From: UBA3210 sp002363635
GTDB taxonomy: Bacteria; Bacillota_I; Bacilli_A; RFN20; CAG-449
NCBI GenBank assembly: GCA_946641515.1
Contig: CAMPBT010000019.1
Location: forward strand, 1-11,851
Reading direction: 5' to 3'
Length of the DNA: 11,851 bases
The notes under the pieces were generated by a model. That model did not search any database, had not been told where the DNA came from, and was given only the letters and a program-made list of their open reading frames with translations. Position numbers and translations under genes: made by a program. Of the stretch, positions 11,832-11,851 are shown piece by piece; positions within the stretch are counted from its first letter, which is position 1, and every line of letters starts with the position of its first letter.

Positions 11832-11851
11832 AAATATTTTTCTTGCTATTT

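Noticed and set aside
1..11851. UGA read as tryptophan (mycoplasma code)
   Set aside because: All conserved proteins are full length with Trp as TGG and no in-frame TGA, so the standard bacterial code fits.
1..11851. CRISPR array, rRNA, intact insertion sequence, prophage or replication origin
   Set aside because: No regularly spaced direct repeats, rRNA segments, complete transposase or integrase, or origin-type repeat cluster was seen.

Overview
The window is AT-rich Gram-positive-type DNA. It has strong Shine-Dalgarno sites (AAGGAGG/GGAGG), TTGnnn/TATAAT promoters, stem-plus-U-tract terminators, a lipobox lipoprotein and a Bacillus-style one-chain fructose EIIABC. Every complete gene ends in TAA and Trp is encoded by TGG with reading frames intact, so the standard bacterial code applies rather than the UGA=Trp code of true mycoplasmas. 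The best guess is an uncultured low-GC Bacilli/Erysipelotrichia-like bacterium, perhaps gut-associated. This is inferred from style and protein families; no species is recognised.

Layout. Positions 1-1044 hold a possible C-terminal protein tail, a tRNA-Ala(UGC) with its terminator, and gene-poor DNA with several hairpins. One of these hairpins (minus strand, 801-843) displays a C-rich loop and may be a small RNA. Positions 1081-1893 (minus) encode an HdeD/DUF308-type six-helix membrane protein with a long acidic head. Positions 2018-7661 (minus) form one compact operon read fruR-fruK-fruA-ptsH-ptsI. It encodes a DeoR-family regulator, 1-phosphofructokinase, the fructose EIIABC permease, HPr and Enzyme I. 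The intergenic gaps are 3, 20, 35 and 3 nt, and a strong terminator follows ptsI.

The operon is a self-contained pathway. EI passes phosphate from PEP to HPr (His15), then to EIIA (His67), EIIB (Cys178), and incoming fructose. FruK then makes fructose-1,6-bisphosphate, and FruR probably senses a phosphorylated sugar and controls its own operon. Upstream of fruR are two near-identical 17-nt sites exactly 168 bp apart (16 turns at 10.5 bp) flanking the likely promoter, plus a cre-like palindrome. The HPr lacks the canonical regulatory Ser46, an unexpected pairing with a cre-like site.

Divergent from the operon on the plus strand lie two small unrecognised genes (7963-8289 and 8394-8741) that look like diverged paralogues. 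Each has its own promoter and terminator. A second two-gene unit follows: a membrane-anchored XRE-family regulator with a CxxC...CxxC zinc-ribbon-like segment (9076-9939), and a large lipoprotein with an InlB/Listeria-Bacteroides repeat and apparently duplicated C-terminal halves (9978-11777). A palindrome overlapping the -35 of the XRE promoter suggests autoregulation. The terminators after 8394-8741 and after the lipoprotein gene share an identical 34-nt core, pointing to a mobile or duplicated terminator cassette.
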